Assembly: GCA_963835955.1 (NCBI GenBank)
Contig: CAWIHZ010000017.1
Coordinates: 1 to 64,000 of the forward strand
Length of the DNA: 64,000 nucleotides
Reading direction: 5' to 3'
DNA from: Roseiarcus sp963835955
GTDB taxonomy: Bacteria > Pseudomonadota > Alphaproteobacteria > Rhizobiales > Beijerinckiaceae
The position numbers and the translations under genes were made by a program. Under the pieces are notes generated by a model. That model was not told where the DNA came from and did no database searches. It saw nothing but the letters and a program-made list of their open reading frames with translations. Each line of letters begins with the position of its first letter. The first letter of the stretch is position 1. This document shows, piece by piece, positions 44,104 to 53,299 of the stretch.

Positions 44104-45516
44104 TCAGGGCCGCGCCTCGATCCGCGTCAGCCCGCCCATATAGTGCCTCAAGACTTCAGGAATTGTGACTGACCCGTCGGCCTGCTGATAATTCTCCAGC
44201 ACCGCCACCAGCGCCCGGCCGACCGCGACGCCGGACCCGTTGAGGGTATGGACGAAGCGGGTCGATTTGGCGTCGGCCGCCTTTGAGCGGGCGTTCATCC
44301 GCCGGGCCTGAAAGTCGCCGCACAAGGAGCAGGAGGATATCTCGCGGAACCGCCCCTGCCCCGGCAGCCAAACCTCGAGATCGTAGGTTTTGCACGACGC
44401 GAATCCCAGATCGCCGGTGCACAGCGCGACGGTTCGGAAATGCAGGCCGAGGCGCTTGAGAACTTCTTCCGCGCAGGCGGTCATGCGCTCGTGCTCGGCC
44501 CGCGATTCCTCGGGCGTCACGATCGAGACGAGTTCCACTTTCTCGAACTGATGCTGGCGGATCATGCCGCGAGTGTCCTTCCCCGCCGCCCCCGCCTCGG
44601 CCCGGAAGCAGAGCGTACCGGCAGTGTAGCGCAACGGGAGTGTCTTTTCGTCCAGGATGCTTTCGCGCACGAGATTGGTCAGCGGCACCTCGGCCGTGGG
44701 AATGAGCGAAAGGCGATCGTTCCGGAGCAGATTTAAAAAATATCGGAAGGTATCTTCGTAGCCCAATGACTCAAAGATTGGATCATCTTCTTTTTCACCT
44801 TCGAGGCCTTCACTCCACGCCGCATTCACCAGATTCCACTTCATCGCAAAAAACTGATCGTCCTCGAACTTCGGCAGTTGGGTGGTGCCGAACATGGCGG
44901 CGTCGCGCACCAGGATTGGCGGGTTAATTTCCTGGTAACCATGTTCGCCCGTGTGCAGATCGAGCATGAACTGCATCAGCGCCCGCTCCAGCCGCGCCAG
45001 CGCGCCCTTCAGCACCACGAAACGCGCGCCGGAAAGCTTGGCGGCGGCCTCGAAATCCATCAGCCCCAGCGCCTCGCCGATCTCGAAGTGCTCCTTCGGC
45101 TGGAACCCTTCCGGAAACGGGGGCGGCGCGCCGTGGCGGCGTATTTCGACATTGTCGTTCTCGTCCTTGCCGTCGGGCGCATCCTTGAGCGGCAGGTTGG
45201 GGATTTCCGCCAGCTTGTCGTCGAGTTCCTTGCTGAGCCTTTTCTCCGCCGCCTCCAGTTCCGGCATCACCGCCTTCAGTCCGGCGACTTCGGCGCGGAA
45301 ATCCTCGGCGGCGGCAGTGTCTTTCCGCGCCATTGCCAACCCGACCTGCTTCGAGGCGGCGTTGCGGCGCTCCTGCGCGCGCTGCAGGTCGGCGATCGCC
45401 GCCCGGCGCTTTTCGTCGAGCGCGATCAGCGATTCGGCCCGGGCGGTGAGGCCGCGACGCCGCAGTCCCTCGTCAAAGACTTCCGGATTATCGCGAATCA
45501 CCCTGATATCGTGCAT
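44104..45516 (-). CDS. serS: seryl-tRNA synthetase with an extra internal segment
   Basis: A 470-residue class II synthetase charging tRNA-Ser. It has the N-terminal coiled-coil arm (about 30-105), LIPTAEVPLTNLVRES (motif region), FRAEAGAAGKDTRGMIRQHQFEKVEL (motif 2) and LNGSGVAVGRALVAVLENYQ (motif 3). The family length is about 425-430; residues ~223-268 are an insertion of about 40 amino acids, between LPKFEDDQF and LIPTAEV. The DNA of that insertion (about 44713-44850) is distinctly AT-rich compared with the rest of the gene. The frame is intact. Confidence 0.94.
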   Translation of the reverse strand: MHDIRVIRDNPEVFDEGLRRRGLTARAESLIALDEKRRAAIADLQRAQERRNAASKQVGLAMARKDTAAAEDFRAEVAGLKAVMPELEAAEKRLSKELDDKLAEIPNLPLKDAPDGKDENDNVEIRRHGAPPPFPEGFQPKEHFEIGEALGLMDFEAAAKLSGARFVVLKGALARLERALMQFMLDLHTGEHGYQEINPPILVRDAAMFGTTQLPKFEDDQFFAMKWNLVNAAWSEGLEGEKEDDPIFESLGYEDTFRYFLNLLRNDRLSLIPTAEVPLTNLVRESILDEKTLPLRYTAGTLCFRAEAGAAGKDTRGMIRQHQFEKVELVSIVTPEESRAEHERMTACAEEVLKRLGLHFRTVALCTGDLGFASCKTYDLEVWLPGQGRFREISSCSLCGDFQARRMNARSKAADAKSTRFVHTLNGSGVAVGRALVAVLENYQQADGSVTIPEVLRHYMGGLTRIEARP

Positions 45517-45819
45517 GAATCACCTGAGAATGGCCGCGCTGCCACGACATTCCATCGCCCGGGCCGGCGAGCGCTGGGCCCGCCATTACCAGAACGCCGC
45601 CGCAAGACTCAACCAGCTTCGACGGCTCGGCGAAGGCGAATTCATCGACGGTCGCCTCGGCGATCCCGACATGTCGTGCAATTGTTTCAACACCGTGTGA
45701 AGCTTGGCGATGGAATCAAGATTGACGCAGCCCGAGTCGACGTTCAAACACAACATTCGTTGAATCCTCCAAATCCCCGCCAACAATTCACGATGTTCTT
45801 TATCCCGGAGCAAAACGGC
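45517..45819. other. intergenic region between serS and the choloylglycine hydrolase-like gene
   Basis: About 300 bases with no convincing gene; the frames open across it lack ribosome binding sites. The divergent serS gene and the hydrolase-like gene should have promoters here. No special repeat was seen. Confidence 0.4.
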
Positions 45820-46926
45820 ATGGCCGGACTTAGCTGCGCACGCAAAATTACCGCAGTGATTTCGGCCGCCGGGTTCTTCCTGGCGAGCGCGGTTGAATGC
45901 GCCCAAGCCTGCACCGGAATCCGCTTGATCGCCGCCGACGGCTCGGTGATCCATGCGCGAACGCTCGAATTCGCCATCGATATTCATTCCGACGTGATCG
46001 TGGTCCCGCGCGGTTACGAACGGGTTGGGACGGCGCCGGACGACAAAGACGGGCTCAAGTGGAAAACGAAATACGCCAGCGTCGGCGCAAACGCCCTCGG
46101 TCTGCCGATCATCATTGACGGCCTGAATGAGGCGGGGCTGGCCGTCGGGCTGTTCTATTTTCCAACGACCGCCGGATACATGCCCTATGGGCCGGGCGAT
46201 GCCGGCAAGTCCATCGCTCCCTGGCAATTGGGTTCCTGGCTCCTAGACAATTTCGCCAGCGTCAATGAGGTGAAGGCGAACATCGGCGCCATCGTCGTTC
46301 CCGCAACCGTACTCAAGCAGTGGGGATTTTCCCCACCGATCCACGCCATCGTTCACGACGCGTCCGGCAAGAGCATCGTCATCGAGTACGTAGGCGGGAA
46401 ACTCAACGTCTACGACGATCCGCTGGGCGTGCTGACCAACTCGCCCGGATTTGATTGGCACATGACCAATCTGCGAAACTATGTCAATTTCTCGCTCAAC
46501 AACGTGCCGCCCGTGCAACTGGGCCCGGTGAAACTCGAACCGTTCGGTCAGGGTTCTGGGATGCTGGGATTGCCGGGGGACTTTACGCCCCCTTCGCGCT
46601 TTGTCCGCGCGGTGGCGTTCAGCCAGTCCGTATTGCGGCCGAGGACTGGCGACGACGCCGTTCTCGAAGCGTTTCACATCCTCAACAACTTCGATATCCC
46701 AAAGGGCGCGGCGCGCGAAGCCGAAAAAGACTCGCACGGCAACATTCTCGCCGACTACACGATATGGACCAGCGCCAGCGATCTCAAGGCCAAGCGGTTC
46801 TACTTTCGCACTTACCAGGATAGCCAGATCCGCATGATCGACCTTGCCAAGATGAATCTCGACGCCAAGAACGTCGTCAACTTTTCGATGCAGGGCGAAG
46901 AGACGATTCGAACCCTCAGTCCTTAA
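45820..46926 (+). CDS. choloylglycine hydrolase-like Ntn hydrolase
   Basis: A 368-residue exported enzyme of the linear amide C-N hydrolase family (choloylglycine hydrolase/penicillin V acylase). The signal peptide (MAGLSCARKITAVISAAGFFLAS...) ends before CTGIRLIAADGSVIHARTLEF, so cleavage after AQA exposes the catalytic N-terminal cysteine. GLPIIIDGLNEAGLAVGLFYFP is another family block. It hydrolyses amide bonds, possibly in N-acylated signals. The ATG at 45820 has GGAG ten bases before it, better than the ATG at 45793. The 3' end overlaps the convergent EamA gene. Confidence 0.85.
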   Translation: MAGLSCARKITAVISAAGFFLASAVECAQACTGIRLIAADGSVIHARTLEFAIDIHSDVIVVPRGYERVGTAPDDKDGLKWKTKYASVGANALGLPIIIDGLNEAGLAVGLFYFPTTAGYMPYGPGDAGKSIAPWQLGSWLLDNFASVNEVKANIGAIVVPATVLKQWGFSPPIHAIVHDASGKSIVIEYVGGKLNVYDDPLGVLTNSPGFDWHMTNLRNYVNFSLNNVPPVQLGPVKLEPFGQGSGMLGLPGDFTPPSRFVRAVAFSQSVLRPRTGDDAVLEAFHILNNFDIPKGAAREAEKDSHGNILADYTIWTSASDLKAKRFYFRTYQDSQIRMIDLAKMNLDAKNVVNFSMQGEETIRTLSP

Positions 46927-47851
46927 GCGTCGGAGTCATGGGCGATCGACGCGCCCTGACAAAGGCCGCGAGGCGTCGCAACCTCCCGTCGCCGAGAACA
47001 GCGAGCGCGAGGCCCGCCATCACCAGGACGCCGCCGAACAGCTCAACCGCCTTCACCCGCTCGCCGAAAACGACGGCGCCGGCGACCATGCCGACGACCG
47101 GCACCAGGAGCGCGAACGGCGCGACGGTCGCCGCCGAATAGCGGGCCAGCAGCCGGGCCCATAGCCCGAAGCCGAAGAGCGTGCCGGCGTAAGAGACAAC
47201 CAGCACGCTGGCGACGAGCCTGAGGCTCGGATGGGCGAGCCCGGCGAGCGCCCTTCTCCCATCGAGCGCGAGCGACAGCATGAACAGCGGCAATGGCGCG
47301 GCGAGGCTCGACCAGACGGTGAAGGCGAGCATGTCGACCCTGCCGACGGACTTCGCCAGCACATTGCCCGAGCCCCAGAACAAGGAGGCCAGAATCACTA
47401 GGGCGAATGGCCCGAGGCTGGCGCCGGCGAGGCGTCCCGAGCCGATGACCGCCATTCCGGCGAAGGCGACGAAGGCGCCGACGAGCTGCGCCCGCCGCGG
47501 CTGCTCGTTCAGGAACGCCCAGGCGAGAAAAATGGTGAAGAACGCCTGCGCCTGGATGACCAGCGAAGCGAGTCCGACCGGGAAGCCCCGATGGATCGCG
47601 ATGAACAGCAGGCCGAACTGCCCGACGCCGATCATGAGGCCGTAGAGCGCGACGGTCCAGGCCGGCGCCTTCGGCGGGGGCAGGAAGAAGGCGAGCGGAA
47701 CCGCGGCGAAGACAAACCGCAACGCCGACAGCATCAGCGGCGTGGTCTCGCCGACGCCGATCTTGATGGCGATGAAGACCAGGCCCCAGACGACCGCGAC
47801 GCTCGACGCCGCCAGAATGTCGCGAGGCCTCATGCGGGTGGATTGAGTCAC
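46916..47851 (-). CDS. EamA/DMT-superfamily exporter
   Basis: A 311-residue ten-helix transporter with two EamA units (VVWGLVFIAIKIGVGETTPLMLSALRF and LVILASLFWGSGNVLAKSVGRVD). The second unit ends near GERVKAVELFGGVLVMAGLAL. Substrate unknown. It overlaps the 3' end of the Ntn hydrolase gene by 11 bases. Confidence 0.88.
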   Translation of the reverse strand: MTQSTRMRPRDILAASSVAVVWGLVFIAIKIGVGETTPLMLSALRFVFAAVPLAFFLPPPKAPAWTVALYGLMIGVGQFGLLFIAIHRGFPVGLASLVIQAQAFFTIFLAWAFLNEQPRRAQLVGAFVAFAGMAVIGSGRLAGASLGPFALVILASLFWGSGNVLAKSVGRVDMLAFTVWSSLAAPLPLFMLSLALDGRRALAGLAHPSLRLVASVLVVSYAGTLFGFGLWARLLARYSAATVAPFALLVPVVGMVAGAVVFGERVKAVELFGGVLVMAGLALAVLGDGRLRRLAAFVRARRSPMTPTLKD

Positions 47852-47946
47852 GAACCAGGGCGCTCCAAAGACTCAAATTGGTCGGCAAAGAGGACGTGGC
47901 CGGGATGACCGCCAACGCCGGCCGGCGACACCGTTAGGAGCAGCCC

Positions 47947-48111
47947 ATGAACGCCGCGCCCGAAAGCGTCATTCTCGAGCTTCTGCGCCAAATGCGGGTG
48001 GAGCTCGCGACCAAAGCCGACGTGCAGGAGTTGCGATCTGGACTCGCCTCGGTCGAATCCTACATGGGGTCATTACGCGCCGAAGTGAAATCCGGCATAG
48101 GTCCGCCTTGA
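47947..48111 (+). CDS. short coiled-coil protein, possibly truncated
   Basis: A 54-residue peptide with a helical heptad-like body (VILELLRQMRVELATKADVQELRSGLASVESYMGSL). AGGAG at 47936-47940 supports the ATG. It looks like the opening of longer small coiled-coil proteins seen in rhizobia, cut short by a stop after GIGPP. Role unknown. Confidence 0.45.
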   Translation: MNAAPESVILELLRQMRVELATKADVQELRSGLASVESYMGSLRAEVKSGIGPP

Positions 48112-48263
48112 ACCGATGTCGCCTCCGATTTGTTGTCAACCCGCAAGGGATTGAGCGAAGATCGTCGGCCTGCGTTGCGCGCCCCGAACTCAAGGCGCGA
48201 ATGCGCCCCGTCGAGCAACACCTCGACTTCCCCTCCCTTGGCGCGCGCTGAGCGTTGGGCGGG

Positions 48264-49055
48264 TCATGTCGCGGCCTTGTTCTCGGTGGCCTGGGCCTGC
48301 GCCCGCTTCCTCTCGACGTATTTGACCGCGATGACGGAGCCCTCGTAAAGGGCCAGCATCGGCAGGGCGAGCGAGGTCATGCTGATGAGGTCGGGCGGCG
48401 TCAGGATGGCCGCGATCCCGACCACCGCCACGATCGCGTAGCGCCGCATCTTGATCAGATAGGCGGAATCGACGATGCCGACATGGCCGAGAAGGGTCAG
48501 GATCACAGGCAGTTGAAAGGCGATCCCGAAGGCGAAGATCAGCGTCATGATTAGCGACAGATACTCGCTCACCTTCGGCAGCAGCTCGATCGTCGCCTCT
48601 CCCGGCACATTGACCTGCTGCAGCGACACCGAGAAGCGGATCAACAGCGGCATGACCACGAAATAGACCAGTAGCGCGCCGCCCAGAAAGAAGATCGGGG
48701 TCGCGATCAGATAGGGCAAAAACGCCTGGCGCTCGTTCCGGTACAGGCCCGGCGCGATGAATTTGTAAAGCTGGACAGCAATGACCGGAAAGGCGATGAC
48801 GGCGGCCCCGAACATGCTGAGGCGGATGTTGGTGTAGAACTGCTCGAGAAAATGGGTGGCGATCAGCGTCGCCTTCTCCGGCCCGACCACGCGCACATAA
48901 GGCTCTGTCAGCACGTTGTAGATCGTGCGGGAGAAATAAAAGCACACCAGAAACGCGGCGAAAAAGGCGTAGAGCGACCAAATCAGCCGCGCCCTGAGTT
49001 CGATCAGATGGTCCATCAACGGCGCCTTCGTGGCGTCGATGTCCTCCTGGCTCAT
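48264..49055 (-). CDS. tatC: twin-arginine translocase TatC
   Basis: A 263-residue six-helix protein. MDHLIELRARL is the conserved N-terminal signature contacting the twin-arginine signal, and further blocks are IRLSMFGAAVIAFPVIAVQLYKFIAPGLYRNER and TPPDLISMTSLALPMLALYEGSV. TatC is the receptor of the Tat system that exports folded proteins. It overlaps tatB by four bases (ATGA). The C-terminal tail is unusually rich in Gln and Ala. Confidence 0.97.
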   Translation of the reverse strand: MSQEDIDATKAPLMDHLIELRARLIWSLYAFFAAFLVCFYFSRTIYNVLTEPYVRVVGPEKATLIATHFLEQFYTNIRLSMFGAAVIAFPVIAVQLYKFIAPGLYRNERQAFLPYLIATPIFFLGGALLVYFVVMPLLIRFSVSLQQVNVPGEATIELLPKVSEYLSLIMTLIFAFGIAFQLPVILTLLGHVGIVDSAYLIKMRRYAIVAVVGIAAILTPPDLISMTSLALPMLALYEGSVIAVKYVERKRAQAQATENKAAT

Positions 49056-49471
49056 TCCGCAGCGCTCTGCTTGGCGGCGGGCGTCTCGGTCGCGTCATGC
49101 GTTTCGGATTGCGGCGCCTCGGGCGGTCCCGGCGTGGCGGGCTCGGGGGCGTTCAGGACGATCTCGGAGGTGTGAACTTCGGACGGCCCCTGGACGGCCT
49201 TTGTCACGTCATCCCGGATCATGGCGGCGGGATCGAAGGCGACATCGACCTTCGTCTGTTCGTTGATCGCGTCGAGCTCCTTTTTGACGCTGTCGAACTC
49301 GGCCTCGCGGATGGCCTCCATGAACTGGCCCTGGAATTCGGCCGCCATACGCCGCATCTTGCCCACGGTCTGCCCGACTGTGCGCATAACCCGCGGCAGA
49401 TCCTTCGGCGGAATCACCGCAAGAGCGACGATCGCGAAAATCATCAGCTTGCCAACGTCGAAATCGAACAT
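49052..49471 (-). CDS. tatB: Tat translocase component TatB
   Basis: A 139-residue TatB. The N-terminal hydrophobic helix MFDFDVGKLMIFAIVALAVIPPKDLPRVMR, with the family proline and PKDLP hinge, is followed by an amphipathic helix and an acidic/Ala-rich C-terminus. TatB works with TatC in signal peptide recognition. It is the second gene of the reverse-strand operon. Confidence 0.95.
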   Translation of the reverse strand: MFDFDVGKLMIFAIVALAVIPPKDLPRVMRTVGQTVGKMRRMAAEFQGQFMEAIREAEFDSVKKELDAINEQTKVDVAFDPAAMIRDDVTKAVQGPSEVHTSEIVLNAPEPATPGPPEAPQSETHDATETPAAKQSAAE

Positions 49472-49555
49472 CGGATGCTAAGGCCCGGCGAAAACAAGCA
49501 CTCGGAGAAACGCGTCCGCGTCTCCCTTCCCCAAGACGTCTGGGCCGAGACGCCC

Positions 49556-49786
49556 TCAGCCGACCTTGTGGACGTCGTTGGCGTCGACGCCGACGCGGGT
49601 GTCGATCGTGCGCTGGGCGGTCGCCGCCGGCTTGGCCTCCTCGTCGTCGTCGGCCATGCCTTTCTTGAACGATTTAAAGCCCTTGGCGACATCGCCCATG
49701 ATGTCGGAGATCTTTCCCTTGCCGCCGAACAGTAACAGCGCGACCGCAATGAACAACATCCAGTGCCAAATGCTAAAGCTACCCAT
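49556..49786 (-). CDS. tatA: Tat translocase component TatA
   Basis: A 76-residue TatA. MGSFSIWHWMLFIAVALLLFGGKGKISDIMGDVAKGFKSFKKGMADDDE contains the transmembrane helix, the FGxGK hinge and the basic amphipathic helix. TatA oligomers form the translocation path. First gene of tatABC; an HiPIP at the left end of the window is a likely substrate. Confidence 0.95.
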   Translation of the reverse strand: MGSFSIWHWMLFIAVALLLFGGKGKISDIMGDVAKGFKSFKKGMADDDEEAKPAATAQRTIDTRVGVDANDVHKVG

Positions 49787-50134
49787 GATGATCGTCCCTA
49801 CTTGCGCTCGCCGGCCTCGAGCCGCCGGCGCGTCCTCGTTGCTGCAAACCTATGCGCGTGGAGGCGCAAAAACAAGCGCGCAGTCCAGGATTTGCGTGGC
49901 CGTTGTCAGCGCGAACCGTCCGTCGGCGTCGCCGGCCGCGCGATCCCGCTCGGCCTCGGCGCCGCGCCGTCACGGCATTGCCGGTCGCGGGAGCGAGCTT
50001 TACCGGCAACCCGTCGTTCGATAATGATTCTCGGGCATGCGTCAACCGCAATCCCGAAACCGCCGGTCCTCGTCTGGTTTTGGCGCGAAGAGCGAATTTG
50101 CCGGGCGTCTCGAGGCCCTGTTCGAGACCTCGCC
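49787..50134. other. intergenic region between tatA and the phosphodiesterase
   Basis: About 350 bases without a convincing gene; both neighbours diverge, so promoters lie here. Open frames are present but uninformative. Confidence 0.4.
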
Positions 50135-50914
50135 TTGAGAGGGCTTAACGCGCCGGTCTGGCTGACGGAACGTTCGATCGCCCACCGCGGTCTTCACGAC
50201 CAGGAACATGGCGTCCTCGAAAACACGCTCGGCGCAGCCGAAGCGGCGATCGCGGCCGGGTTCGCTATTGAATGCGACGTTCAGATCAGCCGAGACCGCG
50301 AGGCGTTCGTGTTTCACGACGAGACGCTCGATCGCATGACCGACGCCCACGGCACGCTGTGCGAGAAGAGCGCGGCGGAGATCGGTCAGGCGCGGATCAA
50401 GGGCTCGAGCGAAAGCCCGCCGGCGTTCGGCGCGTTTCTCGCCGTCGTCGCCGGCCGCGCGCCGATCATCTGCGAACTCAAGAGCCGGTTCGACGGCGAC
50501 TGGCGCATCGTCGACCGCATCGCCCCGCTCGCCGCCAGATACCACGGCCCGCTCGCGTTCAAGAGCTTCGACCCTGACCTCATCGCCTATGCGCGGCTGC
50601 GCTATCCGCGCCTCGGCCGGGCAGGCGTCCCCTGCCCGCTCGGGATCGTCGCCGAGGCGTCCTACGACCGCCCGGGTTGGGACATGCTGACCGCGGAACA
50701 AAGGAAGGACTGGACCGATTTCGAGTTTTACGACCGGCTGAGGCCGGACTTCCTGTCCTGGAACGTCGACGACCTGCCGCACAAGCTCCCGTTCCTGGTC
50801 AAGGAACTCCTCGGCGCTCCAGTCATGGCCTGGACGGTGCGCTCGGCCCGGCAGCGCGAGGCCGCGCGAAAATGGGCGGACCAGATCGTGTTCGAGGGCG
50901 ACGGGCGGCCCTGA
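50135..50914 (+). CDS. glycerophosphodiester phosphodiesterase family protein
   Basis: A protein of about 259 residues. IAHRGLHDQEHGVLENTLGAAEAAIAAGFAIECDVQISRD carries the catalytic His-Arg, Glu-Asn and Glu-x-Asp residues, and PIICELKSRFDGD is the second block. It cleaves glycerophosphodiesters to glycerol-3-phosphate and alcohol. The start is uncertain: TTG 50135 gives the typical short N-terminus, while longer in-frame starts are possible. No signal peptide, so it acts in the cytoplasm. Confidence 0.88.
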   Translation: MRGLNAPVWLTERSIAHRGLHDQEHGVLENTLGAAEAAIAAGFAIECDVQISRDREAFVFHDETLDRMTDAHGTLCEKSAAEIGQARIKGSSESPPAFGAFLAVVAGRAPIICELKSRFDGDWRIVDRIAPLAARYHGPLAFKSFDPDLIAYARLRYPRLGRAGVPCPLGIVAEASYDRPGWDMLTAEQRKDWTDFEFYDRLRPDFLSWNVDDLPHKLPFLVKELLGAPVMAWTVRSARQREAARKWADQIVFEGDGRP

Positions 50915-51120
50915 GGCGGACCACGGCGCTTCGGAACGGCCCCGTCGACGCGTCGGCGGGCGGCTGACCGCCGCTGCCGACGCGGTGGTCCCGCCGCAAG
51001 TTCCTCGCTGTCGCAAATTGTCCCCTGATTGACCGATCGGGTCCTTGGCCTCGTCGTCGCCGTCTATAAATGCGCGACCAACGGTTGGGCCGGCCGAAAG
51101 ACGGCTGACGGAGGATCTCG

Positions 51121-52077
51121 ATGTTGGACTGTTCAATGTCCGTTCCGCGCCCGCTTGGCAAAGTGCTGAGAACCCCGGAGGCGAATTTCGCCGATCTTCC
51201 GGGCTATCCATTCGGGCCGCATTACCTCGACGTGGCGCCGAACCTACGGCTCCACTATGTCGACGAAGGCCCGAAGGACGGTCCGGTCGTGCTGATGCTG
51301 CACGGCGAGCCGACCTGGTCCTACCTCTGGCGGCATATGATTCCGCTCGTCGCGGCGGCCGGATTGCGGGTGCTGGCGCCCGACCTGATCGGATTCGGCA
51401 AATCCGACAAGCCCGCCGAACGTCGCGCCTACAGCTACGCAGCCCATGTCGCATGGATCCTGGCCTGCATCGAGGCGCTGGACCTCAAGGGCGTCACCCT
51501 GGCCTGCCAGGACTGGGGTTCGCTGATCGGTCTGCGTCTGGCCGCGGAGCATCCTGACCGCTTCGAACGGATCGTGCTGTCGAACGGCGGCCTACCGACC
51601 GGTGACCACAGCATCTCGCTCGCCTTCAACGTCTGGCGCGCGTTCTCGATCGCGAGCCCGTGGTTTCCGATCGGCCGCATCGTCGCCACCGGGACGAAGC
51701 GAAAGCTCGACCGAGCCGAGCGCGCCGCCTACGACGCTCCCTTCCCGAAGAGCGAATACATGGCGGGCGCGCGCGTCTTTCCCTCGCTCGTTCCCATTCG
51801 CCCCGACGACCCTGCCTCGGAGGCGAACCGGCAAGCCTGGAAAGTGTTCGAACGCTGGGAAAAGCCGTTCATCACCTGCTTCAGCGACGGCGACCCAATC
51901 ACAAGGGCGTTCGCGCGCGCGCCTCGGGACCGGATTCCTGGCGCGCGCGGCCAGCCGCACACGATTCTGCGGGGAGGCCACTTCGTTCAGGAGGACGATC
52001 CCGAGACTTTCGCCCGGCTGATCATCGAGGCTTGCGCGCGCGCGCAACAACCGAAGAAGGCTACGCGGACTGCTTGA
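51121..52077 (+). CDS. haloalkane dehalogenase (HLD-I-like alpha/beta hydrolase)
   Basis: A 318-residue alpha/beta hydrolase. HGEPTWSYLWR near residue 61 and ACQDWGSLIGLRLA near 129 are the HLD hallmarks: D131 is the nucleophile, W132 helps bind the halide. A general-acid aspartate in FSDGDP (about 258) and H287 in RGGHFVQEDDPE complete the triad. The pattern is closer to DhlA-type subfamily I than to HLD-II. It releases halide and an alcohol from haloalkanes. It overlaps the convergent AraC gene by 17 bases. Confidence 0.88.
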   Translation: MLDCSMSVPRPLGKVLRTPEANFADLPGYPFGPHYLDVAPNLRLHYVDEGPKDGPVVLMLHGEPTWSYLWRHMIPLVAAAGLRVLAPDLIGFGKSDKPAERRAYSYAAHVAWILACIEALDLKGVTLACQDWGSLIGLRLAAEHPDRFERIVLSNGGLPTGDHSISLAFNVWRAFSIASPWFPIGRIVATGTKRKLDRAERAAYDAPFPKSEYMAGARVFPSLVPIRPDDPASEANRQAWKVFERWEKPFITCFSDGDPITRAFARAPRDRIPGARGQPHTILRGGHFVQEDDPETFARLIIEACARAQQPKKATRTA

Positions 52078-53080
52078 ACGCGATCGGGCTCAGCCCGGCG
52101 CCGCGCTGAAATGCGCGGCGGAAACTGCGCGCCTCGGAATAGCCGAGCGCCTCAGCGACGTCTTCGACGGTCTTGCCCGCGCGAAGCAAGGTCTTTGCCC
52201 GCTCAAGCCTCCGGATCTCCGTCAGCGCCGAGAATCGCACCCCTTCTCGCGCCAGCAGACGGTCAAGCGAGCGTTCGCTGACGCCGAGCTTCCGTGACAC
52301 CTCGCGCCGACCGATGAGCCGCCCGTCCTCGGAAACGAGGCGTTGCACTCGGCTGCGCGCGCCCGGCGGGGGAAGGGCGGCGAGTTCGCGCTCGGCGGCT
52401 TGGCGCCAGAGCGCGGCCGCCGCGCGGTCGGGAAACCGCAGCGGCGATTCCAATGTCTTCCTGTTGTAGACGAGCCGGGAGCGATCCGCCGAGTCCAGCA
52501 CGGCGCAGCCCAGACGCTGGGCGATCCTCCCTCGGGCCTCTTCCGACAGGAGCCCGTCCAGTTCGATGCGGAGCGGCCGGGCCTCATCGCACGGCAACTG
52601 ACCCAACAGGTTCGCCACCGTCATCAAATGGTCGATGCGCCAGAATGACGCCAGTTCCGCGTCGCCGGTGAGATCGAACGCGACGACCGAAGCCTCCCCG
52701 CCAGCTGCTTCGAGCTCCAGGCCATGAACCACACCGGCCAGCGACTGGAAATCCAGCAAGAATCGCAACGCCGCCCCGAGCGTCGCCTGAACGAGCATTC
52801 CGAGTCCGACCACGCCGAGGAAGGCGAGCGACTTGCGGCAGGGGTAGTCGACGGCGAAGACGGACCCGAGTCGCCGCCGCGCCCGCAAGAAGGCCTCTCG
52901 TCCCTCGTTATATGACAGATACTGCCCGGGCGCGGCTGCCGCCTCAGCCTCGAAATCGATGAATGGAAACATCTCGCGCGCGTCCCAGCCGCGCTCGAAC
53001 GACAAAGCGATGAGCGGAGAAATCGCGTGGACCGGAACGATTTTCTCGCGGGGCGGAAGAATCCGCGGTCTCGCCGGCAC
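52061..53080 (-). CDS. AraC-family transcriptional regulator
   Basis: A protein of about 339 residues with an N-terminal domain of the Arabinose_bd/OruR-type family and a C-terminal AraC HTH (EVSRKLGVSERSLDRLLAREGVRFSALTEIRRLERAKTLLRAGKTVEDVAEALGYSEARSFRRAFQRGAGLSPIAFK). The domain order is that of ligand-responsive activators. The start is uncertain: GTG at 53080 gives a normal family length, TTG at 53206 an N-terminal extension. It is convergent with the dehalogenase gene and divergent from an NTF2-like gene, whose promoter it may control. Confidence 0.87.
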   Translation of the reverse strand: MPARPRILPPREKIVPVHAISPLIALSFERGWDAREMFPFIDFEAEAAAAPGQYLSYNEGREAFLRARRRLGSVFAVDYPCRKSLAFLGVVGLGMLVQATLGAALRFLLDFQSLAGVVHGLELEAAGGEASVVAFDLTGDAELASFWRIDHLMTVANLLGQLPCDEARPLRIELDGLLSEEARGRIAQRLGCAVLDSADRSRLVYNRKTLESPLRFPDRAAAALWRQAAERELAALPPPGARSRVQRLVSEDGRLIGRREVSRKLGVSERSLDRLLAREGVRFSALTEIRRLERAKTLLRAGKTVEDVAEALGYSEARSFRRAFQRGAGLSPIAFKQSA

Positions 53081-53299
53081 ACGGGGCGGGCTGGCGAAAT
53101 CTGTCCCCCAATCTGACGGGAACGGTCCTTGTGGGCCCGGCACGGCTCCCTCTAAACGGTCAGGACAGAAACGGCTCGCAAGGATCGGCGCCGGTTGCTC
53201 AGGCAATCGGTCAGACTGGTCGGCGCGGAGCCGGAAGTCAAGTCCGTAACCCTATGAGCTACCCGAAGCAACACGTATCCCACCCCCAGGGAGGAACCC

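Noticed and set aside
44878..45819. Long in-frame N-terminal extension of the Ntn hydrolase
   Set aside because: The extension is antisense to serS, lacks a signal-like start, and the proper start with signal peptide is at 45820.
50949..50984. Hairpin CGCGTCGGC/GCCGACGCG after the phosphodiesterase gene
   Set aside because: Stable stem but no T-run, so a rho-independent terminator is not supported.
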